Shown here piece after piece: positions 23,561-34,165 of a DNA stretch of 64,000 nucleotides. Numbering within the stretch: position 1 is the stretch's first letter; each line of letters begins with the position of its first letter. The DNA is taken from positions 32,696,710 through 32,760,709 of the forward strand of contig CM032120.1 in NCBI GenBank assembly GCA_018894105.1, given 5' to 3'. A program made the translations under genes and the position numbers. The notes beneath the pieces were generated by a model. The model worked only from the letters and a program-made list of their open reading frames with translations. It was not told where the DNA came from and ran no database searches. Origin of the DNA: Jacaranda mimosifolia (Eukaryota; Streptophyta; Magnoliopsida; Lamiales; Bignoniaceae).

Positions 23561-24710
23561 TTGATAGAAAATTACACTTACATAAAAAATAATATTATAA
23601 ACAAAGTATGCTTCAATTTACATATGTATTTACATACAAAGTATGATTCAAGCTCTAACATTTTCATGACTTAAAATGGTATGTGCCATATATCCACGAT
23701 ATTCATCAATGTCAATTATTTTAGCAGTCCTCCAGTACTCAATTGTGTTTATAGCAAAATATTCTGCCCAAAGGCACACATAGACACCACAATCCATTGA
23801 ACCCTATTGCTGTCTGCTTCTTTTTACCCTCATGTTTTCGTTCGCACGACACCCCAACGAAAGCTTCACGTATCGAGAATAGAATGCAGCCTACAAAAAT
23901 ATTGATCAGTTGTTGACTCCCTACTTTATGAAGAAATCTTAGGGAAAGGAAGCAAACTTACAATGGCACTAGCTATCGTTTATATCGGGGGGCCATTATT
24001 GAATTCACGTACAAGAAAAAATAAGGCGAGATGTCGAGGACAACCAAGAACCAGTGATGGTGCCGACAAATCGGTAGGAGTATGAAATGACATTGGTTTA
24101 CAACATCCAACGTAAGCTCTGCCAATTCTTTACGGGTGAAGGAGTTAAGTTTATTTATGAACTCCACAAATTCTACATCCGTAATTACCTGGATGTTGCG
24201 TCCCTCGAGTCGGTCTAATATATCTTCCTATGAAGTATAAAACAAATGGTTAGACTCATTGGGAATGTGAACTAAATTAAGTTAGGAAACCGCCACATAC
24301 ATGCGCTATTGTGGACGTAAACCACACCTTGTGGTGACTCTAGTTGCTGAAAGATGGGCTACATAATATCGACATATAGCAATCCACTATGTCACCGATA
24401 AGTTCTCCTCCAAATAAGAGCTCACAAAAGTTTCTTCCATCTAGAAAGTGTCTTTCTCCTTTCCAGACAGTCACCCTACACAATTGTTAATTGTTTGTTC
24501 AGACACCAATTTATCAAAAAGAAAAATAATAAGCAAATTTTGTTACCTCAAATTATCTCTTATGAGAAAGTTTTCGATGACTTCTCCCTCTTCTTTTGGA
24601 ATACTAGCACGACCTCTATAATCAGCCCTTCCTTCATAGGGATCAGGCGATTCAATCTTTGAGCTGGGTGGTTCATCTGTCTTCTGGATTGGGCCGCTGT
24701 CTTCTGTCTC

Positions 24711-25353
24711 CTGGGGTACAAAATACAGCACATTAGATACAAAGTATCAACTATTGAAGTATAAAAAATATCAGCACATTAAGTACAAATATCACCAACA
24801 TGGAGTACAAAATATCAGCACATTAAGTACAATTATCACCAACATCAAGTACAGATATCTCCAACATGGTGTACAAGATATCATAACATTAAGTACAAAT
24901 ATCACAAATATGGAGTATAGGATATCATCACATCAAGTACAAATATTTCCAACATGGAGTATAAGATATCATTACATTAAGTACAAATATCACCCACATG
25001 GAGTATAAGACATCATCACATTAAGTACAAATATCACCAACATGGAGTATAGGATATCATCACATCAAGTACAAATATTTCCAACATGGAGTACAAAATA
25101 TCATCACATTAAGTATAGATATCTCCAACATGGAGTACAAAATATCAACACATCAAGTATAGATACCTCCAACATGGAGTATAAAATATAGCACATTAAG
25201 TACAGATATCACCAACATGAAGTATAAGATATCATCAATTAAGTATACATATCAACTAATCAAGTATAAGATACCATTACATTTAGTACAAATAGATAGT
25301 TACAAATGAAATGCAAATAGAAAAAAATCAAAATGTTAAGTAGATTACAACAC
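24711..25353 (-). repeat. GTAC-rich tandem array 3, filling an intron of the Ulp1-like gene
   Basis: The intron runs from AAG/GTGTTG to TACCCCAG/GAG on the minus strand and is phase 0 on both sides (EKK then ETEDSG). Nearly all of it, about 24750-25300, is a repeat of about 46 bp: + strand ATTAAGTACAAATATCACCA then ACATGGAGTATAAGATATCA. Roughly a dozen copies. Read in the gene's sense the core is TTGTACTTAATG and TTGTACTCCATG. Confidence 0.9.
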
Positions 25354-26926
25354 CTTCTTCTCTTCTTGTTCTTTGCTTTTTTGTGCACCAGCACGAGGAT
25401 GATAGGTCTTTGTCACTTGTCTTGCACGTTTGACAAGTGTGGTGCTCGGGGGGCTGACAAAATCTAGAGACTTCCTTTTTGACTTCATGTCAGCTCGATT
25501 ACACACATCTATCACAATCGAGGACATGACATTTGGCACTTCAATCTTAGATTCCTCAAACTTTGTCACATGAATTGGTACATTAAGTTCTATCTTCAAA
25601 GGGACGGGGGAATCTGAAAGATATGAGGGTGTTTTTTTTACTTTCTTCATCTACCGTACCATCAGATTCATCCCCTTCTTTCTTTGCATCATCTACCAAA
25701 TCATGCCCCCCCCCTCATTTACATACTCCCTAGCTTCCTATTCTTGCTCCCCCTCCTCGGCTAGATGCTCGTCCTCACCCTGCTCTTTCATTGGCATCAC
25801 ATCGAATGAAGCAATATTTTCTTTCAATGTTTTAATTTCTTCATCTTTCGCTTTAATAATTGCTTCACATATTGTATGATCAAAAATATGGACTTCACTG
25901 ATAGCAATACTGCAAGCCTCTGATTTCTTGATCAAAACTGCTAATTCAAACTCCTCTGGAGCAGGGTTGAGGGCTACAACCTATTACAATGAAAATAATT
26001 ATCAAATGAAAATTAGTATACAATAAACTAATAATGAATTATTACAATTATTACCAACTTGTTTCAATTTATTCTCTACCTCCTCCACATTATTTGGGAG
26101 TTTGTTATCCTTCCACCAATAAAAGCATGGAAACTCAAACAAACTCTCTGGTGAACCCAATGACGGGATGCGTTCGTAAACCAATGTCTGTCATTCATAA
26201 ATTGAAAAATTATACTCACTTAAATATAAATATAATCAATGTTATTAGAAAAATAAAGCAAACACTTACCATTAAACCGATTGTGCACCCGTTAATGTAC
26301 TTCTTAGTTTTTTCTCCACTACCTCCTAAATGGTTCCTCATATCTTGGACAAGAAAATTATATGCAGCTATGCCCTATACATACAGACCAACTCTAGACA
26401 AATTATTCAAGTATAGTAGGAGTGGATTCCAATAATTAGATGTTGGAAATAGAAAACAATTAGAAACAAAAAGTATGTACAATCTACAAAAATCATTCAA
26501 GTCCTCATCACTATCCTTATATAAATACTCCTCAAACTTTTTTGCTATTTCAAATCTAGTTATATTTTGCATCTTTCTGGAAAAAAAGGCGGTCAAAGGT
26601 TGAAGACTTCATCTTCAATGTTATATCAACAGATTGCCCTACATGTGGCAACCCTAAAACCATATAAAATTCAGTTGCAGAAAAAGGAACCTCAACCCCA
26701 TCCGCAAAAAGAAATGACAACTTTTTTGGGTCAAACCTCCTAAGTATAGCTTCAAAACGAATGAGACTTGAATTTAACTTAGGCATATCCATATATATAT
26801 ACAAATAGGTATTCTTCAATGCATCAAAATGTTTTGACCCCATATAGGACTTCACAAGCTCCAATTTACTTTGAAAACATTGGGGGAAGCAATAAGAGCA
26901 AACCTCATAATGTCTTGGCTTTACTT

Positions 26927-29148
26927 CTATCAGATAAAGAAAAATTAGTATATAAACAGATAATAAACCAACTCTTTTAGATAATATGTACTGAAAGTTT
27001 GAATGTTTTGTACTACAGATACTTCTAAAATGTACTGTAGATACACAGATTATATACTATACTTTCAGTTAGTGTATACTGCAGGCTTGAATATTTTATA
27101 CTACAATTGCTTCTAAAATGTACTGCAGATACATAGTTTATATACTACACTTTTAGTTAGTGTATACTGCAGGCATAAATATTTTGTACTACAGTTGCTT
27201 CTAAAATATACTGTATGTACACAGATTATATACTATATTTTCAGTTACTGTATACTACAGGCTTGAATGATTTGTACTACAAATGCTTCTAAAATATTTT
27301 GTATTACAGATGCTTCTAAAATGTATTGCAGTTACATAGATTATATATTATAATTTCATTTAATCTGCTTGCTTGAATGTTTTTTTACTACAGATGCTTC
27401 TAAAATGTATTGCAGTTACACATATTATATACTACACTTTCAGTTAGTGTATACTACAGGCTTGTTAATGTATACTGCAAGCTTGAATGACTTGTACTTT
27501 CAGTTATTCTATACTGCAGGCTTGAATATTTTTGTACTATAGATGCTTCTAAAATATAGTGTAGTTACACAGACTATATACTATAATTTCATTTAATCTG
27601 CAGGCTTGAATGTTTTGTACTATAGATGCTTCTAAAATGTACTGCAATTACACATATTATATACTACACTTTCAATTAGTGTATACAATAGGCTTGTTAA
27701 TGTATACTGCAGGCTTGAATGATTTGTACTACAAATGCTTCTAAAATATATTGCAGATACACAGATTATATAGTACACTTTCAGTTATTGTATACTGCAG
27801 GCTTGAATGTTTTGTACTACAGATGCTTCTAAAATGTACTGCAGTTACACAGATTATATTCTATATTGTAGACTTAAATGTTTTGTACTACAGATGCTTT
27901 TAAAATGTACTACAATTACACAGATTATATACTACACTTTCAATTATTCTAACAAATATTTCTAAAATGTATTGCAGTTACACAGATTATATACTACACT
28001 TTCAGTTACTCTATACTACAGGCTTGTACCATATTTACACAGATTACATACTACTCTTTCAGTTATTCTAACAAATGCTTCTAAAATGTAATGCAGTTAC
28101 ACAAATTATATACTATACTTTCAGTTATTTTATACTGTAGGCTTGAATATTTTTGTACTACATATGCTTCAAAAATGTACTGCATGTACACAGATTATAT
28201 ACTATAATTTCATTTAATCTGCTGAATGTTTTGTACTATAGATGCTTCTAAAATGTACTGCAGTTACACAAATTATATACTACACTTTCAGTTATTCTAT
28301 ACTGTAGGCTTAAATGTTTTTGTACTACAAATGCTTCTAAAATGTACTGCATGTACACAGATTATATACTATAATTTCATTTAATCTGCAAGTTTGAATG
28401 TTTTGTACTACAGATGCTTCTAAAATGTATTGCAGTTACACATATTATATACTACATTTTCAATTAGTGTATACTGCAGGCTTGAGTGATTTGTAGTACA
28501 AATGTTTCTAAAATGTTTTATACTACATATTCTTCTAAAATGTACTACAAATACACATATTATATACTACACTTTCAGTTGGTGTATACTGCAGGCTTGA
28601 ATATTTTTGTACTACAAATGTTTCTAAAATGTACTGCAGTTACACATATTATATACTACACTTTCAGTTATTCTATACTTCAGGCTTGATGTTTTTGTAG
28701 TTACATAGATTATATACTACACTTTTGCCTAATGTGTACTGCAAACTTGATTGTTTATACCATATTTGCTTCTAAAATATACTACAATTACACATATTAT
28801 ATACTACACTTTTGCCTAATGTGTATTGCAGGCTTGAATGTTTTGTACTACAGATAATATATACCACTTTTAGATAATTTCACCGTATAATTTCACCAAA
28901 TAATTTCAAGTAAAACGAAGTACAAACCCCAAAAAGATGAAAAACAACTTTCATGCCTTTCAAGTATAAATCAGAAACTTCCCATCTCACAACAAAAATC
29001 AGATATATATATATATATATATCAAGTAGGTTCAAGTGTTTAACAACTAAAAAAGGAATAAAAATCCTAAACATGAGAAAGTAGACAAGAAATAAGTGTA
29101 ACACTGAAAAATCACGGACATTTAAAACTGTAAATGTAGAAAACATAC
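26927..29148 (-). repeat. GTAC-rich tandem array 4, in the first intron of the Ulp1-like gene
   Basis: A tandem array of about 88-bp units at about 26970-28860: + strand TTTTGTACTACAGATGCTTC, TAAAATGTACTGCAGTTACA, CAGATTATATACTACACTTT, CAGTTAGTGTATACTGCAGG, CTTGAATG. Roughly 20 copies. Intron ends are inferred from AAAG/GTATGT at 29149 and CTGATAG at 26927 on the minus strand. The donor side is less certain because the first exon is not recognised. Confidence 0.8.
28996..29023. repeat. AT dinucleotide microsatellite
   Basis: A short pure AT run next to array 4. Confidence 0.8.
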
Positions 29149-29419
29149 CTTTGATTCTTTTGCTCACTTCTTTTTGTACTTAGCTTCTTGTTGCTGCTGT
29201 TTCTCCTTCCATTGTCATAGAAAAATGATAGAAATTTCGGTGTCTTTTTTTTTTCTCTTCGTCTTCTCACGTCAATGGCAGAGGAACGGTTTCGCACCCT
29301 TTTGTTTGGCCGCTTGGAGAAGTCGTCAATTTTAGGAAAAAAAAAAGAAAAAAAAAAGGAAAGCATTCTTCTTGAAGAGAAAAACGAATTTCTTAGGTAT
29401 TTTTGTTGTTTTTTCCAGC

Positions 29420-29564
29420 TACAATGATATATGGGTATTTTTAAAAGATATGGGGAGTGATTTCTAAGTTTTGTGAAAAAGTGGGGAGTTTAGTGTGTAA
29501 AAATTCAAGTGGGGACTGATCACTAAAATGAAAGTAGGGTTAGAGATTTTTTTCTAATTAACCG
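29420..29564. repeat. Right terminal inverted repeat of the giant MULE
   Basis: The reverse complement aligns with 10229-10312 and 11702-11770 once the nested MITE is removed: ACTTTC, CATTTTAGTGATCA, CACTTGA, CACTCCCC and AAAAATACCC recur in order. It is diverged, so the element is not young. Confidence 0.7.
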
Positions 29565-29573
29565 TTAGTTAAA
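29565..29573. other. Candidate 9-bp target-site duplication, right (TTAGTTAAA)
   Basis: Identical to 10220-10228 on the same strand, immediately after the right TIR. Confidence 0.5.
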
Positions 29574-29705
29574 TGGGAACTATTTGAATAAAATAATATT
29601 TTTATAAAAATATTATATTTAATTTTGAATTTTTTTAGTTGAATATATCAAGTTTCAACTTTATTACAAATTTAGACTGTTGGAATTTTATTCCAATATG
29701 TGGAC

Positions 29706-30600
29706 TAGGGGTGGCAAATGGGTGGGTTGGGTTGGGTCTTTATAGGTCAGGTTCAAAATGGGTATATATTTATGAGTTCAAAATGAGTTGGTCGGGCCAG
29801 GTTGGGTTGGGTTTGAGCAGGTCCAATAAAAAAAATCATAATTTTTTGCTAAATATATCACTATATTATTTTGTTAAATTATGATTTTTTTATTTTTATT
29901 TTACGTATGTTAATTAATTATTATTAACAAAAAGAAGATAATGAATAAAGTGGAAATTGTAGTGACTTAAAACACTTTAGTTGCAATTACAGAATGCAAA
30001 TGCAATATTCATTTAACATGATTTATATATTAAGACTTTAGAATAAGTAAAACAGATTTCTTAATTCTTATTAATCATTTAGTAATTTTCATTTACACTA
30101 TTATAGTCTAACTCTCATTTCATTTGAAAGTTTACTCTATTATAAACTAATTCTCATTTCAATTAAATTTCATGAATGAAAGAAAGGTAATCGTAAATAA
30201 AAATTTTGAAAATTTCATAATACACCTCCACCTCTATTTCCTTAAGATGATCTTATTTTCAAAAAAAGGAAAAAAATTGTGACATCAATGATATCTGTAT
30301 CTATACTATAAATTGTGACATGTAATTGAAGTAATTATATCTCAAATTATATAAAAAAATTATAGTTACTTATAGAAATTTTTATTGAAAATTTAATAAT
30401 TAAGTAAGAATATAATAATGAAAGAGCATGTTAATTTTGGATGGATCTTTTTTTTATTTTTTTAATCAAAACTTGGGTGAAATTGACTTGGACCATTTAT
30501 AGCCCATTTTCGACTTATAACCCAATTGAACCTACTTGAGCCCAACCCACATTAAAACCATCATAACCCAACCCAAACCCACTCATGTTATTTTAAACAC
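29706..30600. mobile_element. hAT-like non-autonomous element, diverged
   Basis: The left tip TAGGGGTGGCAAATGGGTGG is a typical plant hAT terminus. At the right end the reverse complement reads GTGGTGTTTAAAATAACATG followed by GTGGGTTTGGGTTGGGTTAT, the same GGGTTGGGTT-rich subterminal pattern. No 8-bp target duplication could be matched and no transposase was found inside. The ORF at 29639-29884 is not credible. Confidence 0.55.
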
Positions 30601-31050
30601 CACAAAAAAAAAAAAAAGAGAGCTATAAATGCACTCAAAAGTGTTGAAAGAGAAATTGTGTTACTACATTTCATCTCAAACAACAGTTACTACAAGTGTA
30701 GTAACATATGGTGTAGTAAGAGCTTTATACTACACTTACAAGTGTAATATCATGCATTATTTATTTAACACTTCCAATTGTAGTAAGACAAATTTCGTAC
30801 TACAGTTTTGTTTGTTAGGAAAATTTGAAAAGTTACAAATTTTCTTTATAATATGCTACAAATAACACCCACCATCTATAATACACTTTTAAGTGTAGTA
30901 ACACAGATTTTTAACTACACTTCTATGTGCCACCCAAGATTCAATTTATTATAAAAACTCTCTTACACACACATAAAACTGTTGTAAGAAACAAATTTCT
31001 GTACACTCTTGGACAGTAGTATGATAATGATCTATTTCTTTTTTTTTTCC
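30598..31050 (-). repeat. Subterminal repeat region of a CACTA element (low-coordinate end)
   Basis: Many copies of GTGTAGTAA / TTACTACA words in both orientations (for example AAGTGTAGTAACATATGG, TACTACACTTACAAGTGTAA, AATTGTAGTAAGACAAATTT). Such short subterminal motifs bind TNPA in CACTA elements (family knowledge). CACCACAAAAAA at 30598 could be a decayed CACTACAAGAAA tip but could equally be the hAT end. Confidence 0.5.
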
Positions 31051-31770
31051 CTTTTAAATATGAAAATATATTTTTGTACATGCATGAATCAACTTCTTTA
31101 CATGTATATAAATAATATTACTAAAATCTTACTACAACTACATACTAATTCCATCATCATATATTAAACATATCAACAATTAATGAAATAAATAAACTAA
31201 AATCTGAGAAGAAAGCAAATAGATGCCATACATTCATCAAATTAATCACTTCCAACAACTAACTTCCAACATCCAGGTACTACCTTGAACCCCAAAATAC
31301 CATTAAAATATCTCATCAAAATTTATCTAAGCAAAATAGCACATGTATTACCAATATAAGCATAATAACATAATGGTACGCAAATAAAAAAGTTAGGTAC
31401 TTGTCTACTACAAAAGATTATCTTCATCTCCTTCAACATCCATCCAAGAGATATTTTATATCAACCTTCACTTCGTACCACCTACATTAAAAATAACAAA
31501 TACAAATTCAAGCGTGTTTCAAATAAAATGAAATTCTATAATTAAAAAGACATATCACAATGTAATTTTAAAACAAGGCAACCAGTTTACACAACTATAA
31601 CTAGGTATCATCTATCATATTGAAAATTTTTAATTTTATGCATGACCAATAAATTCAAAAAATTACAAATCTACTATATAAGCTTTAGTAATATTTAATT
31701 AATAAAGAGATAATTTAATTCACTATCCCAACATATAAATATATGAATAAAAAAGCACAAGAAATCTTAT
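31051..31770. other. AT-rich CACTA 3' region, no gene seen
   Basis: Between the subterminal repeats and the second CACTA gene. No coding potential or distinct repeat was recognised. Confidence 0.4.
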
Positions 31771-33640
31771 TCACAAAATTATATAACTAAACTTATAGTT
31801 GGATAATGAACAAGTACATACCAAATTGCATGGCCAAGCAACAACTACACCACTAGCCTCACCAATAGTTTGGAACATAAACACAGATCTTATTAGACGC
31901 TCTTCTTGAACTACAGGCACACTTACATGGACCGAATACCAATTTTTGCTTAATTCTTCTCCTCCCACAAGTGTAGTAGGATCCATGCTCGCAAATAACC
32001 TTTGGCCACAATGTTACTTGGATCGGTAATACTTAGGAATGCAACTGAGCAATTAACCTAAATGTATCATGTAATATGCAAATTAGTAAAAGAATAATAA
32101 TCCTTAAAAAATGTTTGCTCAATGTTATTAAGATCTAAACCAAATACTCACTTCAAGAGGTAGTAGAATATCTGGTGTTGTAGTTGAGCTTCTATGTTGC
32201 AAAGGAGAAGATGGTGGAGGACCAGAGGCAAGAGGTGGGCCCACCTCATTTATGCTCTGGCTAGTCATTTGCTGTCGATAACCTTGAACTTCCTCACGAA
32301 ATTTTTGTGTTTTTGTTCTAGTCTCCATAAGCACTCTATACCATGCTTTTCATGAACGAACCATCTCAAAGATATATGTTGGAGTTACCCCATGTCCCAT
32401 CATACGATCTTGTCCTGGCTTATTCTGGACCCGTAACTCTAGCAAAAACATCATCTCTTAAAATAACATCTTGTGAAGGATCCATAGTTCATTACATAAT
32501 TCTTGCATTGGTTCCTAATAAACATAAGAACACAAATGTCATTAACTTAACTTGCAACAATAATAGAATAATATAAGATGAATTCACTAAAGTACATACC
32601 ATTATTCGTCCAATCTCTCCACCATTTTCCATAGGGTAACAGATCTTGTAAGTCTCTACTTGAGTTCGTTCGCGATTAATTTATTTCTCCTAATTCAATG
32701 ATATGATTTGCAAAATTTTATTTATTACTAATTTTATATCTTTAAATTTAATCCATATATAATGAATAATTAAAAAGCTTAAAAGGTAAAACATAAAAAA
32801 CATTTTCTTACCTCATCTCGTTGAACCTGAGCAAAATATCTTCTTCCTATACTATGATGTACTGTCTTGCACTTTCTACTTTCTTAACCATGAATTCTAG
32901 CTTTATGAAATTATAATGAAAATTTAAAAAACAACATTGACATAAAAAATCACATTATTGCTTATACCTTTCCCTCTTTAGATAGCCAATACATGATAAG
33001 CCTCATCCATTGCTCTCCATTGACTCTTTCATCTCTTTCTTTTACCAAATCTTCAATAGGAAGTGTAGGATCAAAATAATCATACCTCAAGTCCGACTTC
33101 CAATTTCTCCACTTAGTGCTGATTGATTGCAATATCCATTCATCTAAGCCAGAAGGATAATCAAACTTCTCCTATATTCAAATGTTATCATTAAATAAAT
33201 TATCCTAGATTCAAATGTCATAATTAGATAAACTCAACATATAATGAGATATCATAACATAGAAAGTTCTAAAATTACCTTCAATAAATATAACATGACC
33301 TGTTTTTTAGTTGTTGGCATTTTACGCCAATCTAAGATATCAATTGGAGCATATGTGTATGTTCTAAATAGAACACCTAAAAAGCAAACAAATTTTGATA
33401 TGTTGCTATCAATAAGCTACCCATACTTATTGCATTCAACAGGAAGTCTTACACCAGGAGGTAATGCCCAAATCTCAGGCATATAAATAGCTCATTTCGT
33501 CCTTTTTCGTTCCTTGCATGCAGTTATTACAAAATACACTTGATCCATAATAGAATGTAATAATTTTAAGCATAAACATAATATTTGTGAAGATAAAATT
33601 ACCTTGCAACTCACTAATGCGTTGATTTACAAATAACTAT
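31771..33640 (-). pseudogene. CACTA second gene (Transposase_24 / En-Spm type), decayed
   Basis: On the minus strand about 33480-32970 reads ALPPGVRLPVECNKYG, SKFVCFLGVLFRTYTYAPID, STKWRNWKSDLRYDYFDP, then RVNGEQWMRLIMYWLSKEGK. This is the conserved order of the plant Ptta/En-Spm transposase family (PF03004). Further down, 32334-32128 is a Gln/Ser/Pro-rich segment (TKTQKFREEVQGYRQQM), and 31986-31771 has VDPTTLVGG-like and IGEASGVVVAWPCNLV, the usual C-terminal part. Several stops and splice-like gaps interrupt it. It lies downstream of the TNP2 tail on the same strand, as in CACTA elements. Confidence 0.82.
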
Positions 33641-34165
33641 CACCATAATCGAATTCTTCATTTAATTATCACATAAACGTTACCAAACAAATGAAAAAAA
33701 AGGTAAATTAAACTATGTAAATTAATTGCACATAGATTAACTAAAAATAAAGAGCTTACTTGAAGTTGGACATGTAGATTGAAGACTTGACGTGGAGTAT
33801 GCCATTCTTTCTCTTTGTTGGTTAGCATCACATCTTGATTCATCTCAGTGCTTTCTCTTTGGGACCTTTTTAACCATCACAATTGAAACAAAAATGTAAT
33901 TCTACAATGTACATGATAGCATTAAAGGAAAAAAGAACAAAGATTTACACTCTAGAAATTGATATCAGTAATAAATTATTCAGTCAACTAAATAAACTAT
34001 TAAAAGATGAACAAACTATCCAGCCTAGTAAACAACCTTTGTTTGCATATTCTACTTCAATAGATATATATTAGAATTCATATGCATCAAGAGTTCAAAT
34101 AAAAATAAAATACATATAATTTTCATAGCTAAGCTCACAAGTAATCAACGCAATAACACAACAAA
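33641..34165. other. Spacer between the two CACTA genes
   Basis: AT-rich sequence between the TNP2 tail and the Transposase_24 gene. The small ORFs at 33658-33843 and 33883-34074 have no recognisable domain. Confidence 0.4.

Larger units (their letters stand above)
23648..29200 (-). pseudogene. Ulp1/C48-peptidase-like gene carried by the MULE, spliced
   Basis: The encoded family cleaves SUMO or related ubiquitin-like conjugates (family knowledge); activity here is unproven. Proposed exons on the minus strand: about 29200-29149, 26926-26270, 26187-26055, 25973-25354, 24710-24547, then 24475 to 23648. Introns 26188-26269, 25974-26054, 24711-25353 and 24476-24546 have GT..AG sites that rejoin the frame. 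The N-terminal part (LRRFDPKKLSF, VPFSATEFYMVLGLP, AYNFLVQDMRNH, YINGCTIGLM, PCFYWWKD) resembles the DUF1985-like region of plant MULE-borne Ulp1 proteins. A charged linker follows (25354-25970). The protease part reads VTVWKGERHFLDGRNF, LIGDIVDCYM, HHHWFLVVLDI (catalytic His) and DCGVYVCLWAEYFA (catalytic Cys). Stop at 23648-23650. Homopolymer shifts near 26588 and 25705 and a frame break near 24355 suggest decay. The first exon is uncertain. Confidence 0.8.
10229..29564. mobile_element. Giant Mutator-like element (MULE) with transposase and Ulp1-like gene
   Basis: Left end 10229-10312 plus 11702-11770 (split by a nested MITE) is similar to the reverse complement of about 29420-29564. The ends share words such as CATTTTGTGATCA/CATTTTAGTGATCA and TTACTCCCT/TCACTCCCC over about 130 bp, making diverged TIRs. 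Inside are a MULE transposase on +, a convergent Ulp1/C48 gene on -, and four GTAC-rich tandem arrays. Capture of Ulp1-type proteases by plant MULEs is known (Kaonashi-type elements of Arabidopsis). The length without the nested MITE is about 17.9 kb, far above most MULEs, and most of that is tandem repeats. Confidence 0.78.

Noticed and set aside
16740..28860. Possible CRISPR-like or centromeric arrays
   Set aside because: Units are contiguous without unique spacers, in a plant transposon context, and confined to one element. Neither CRISPR nor a typical 150-180-bp centromeric satellite.
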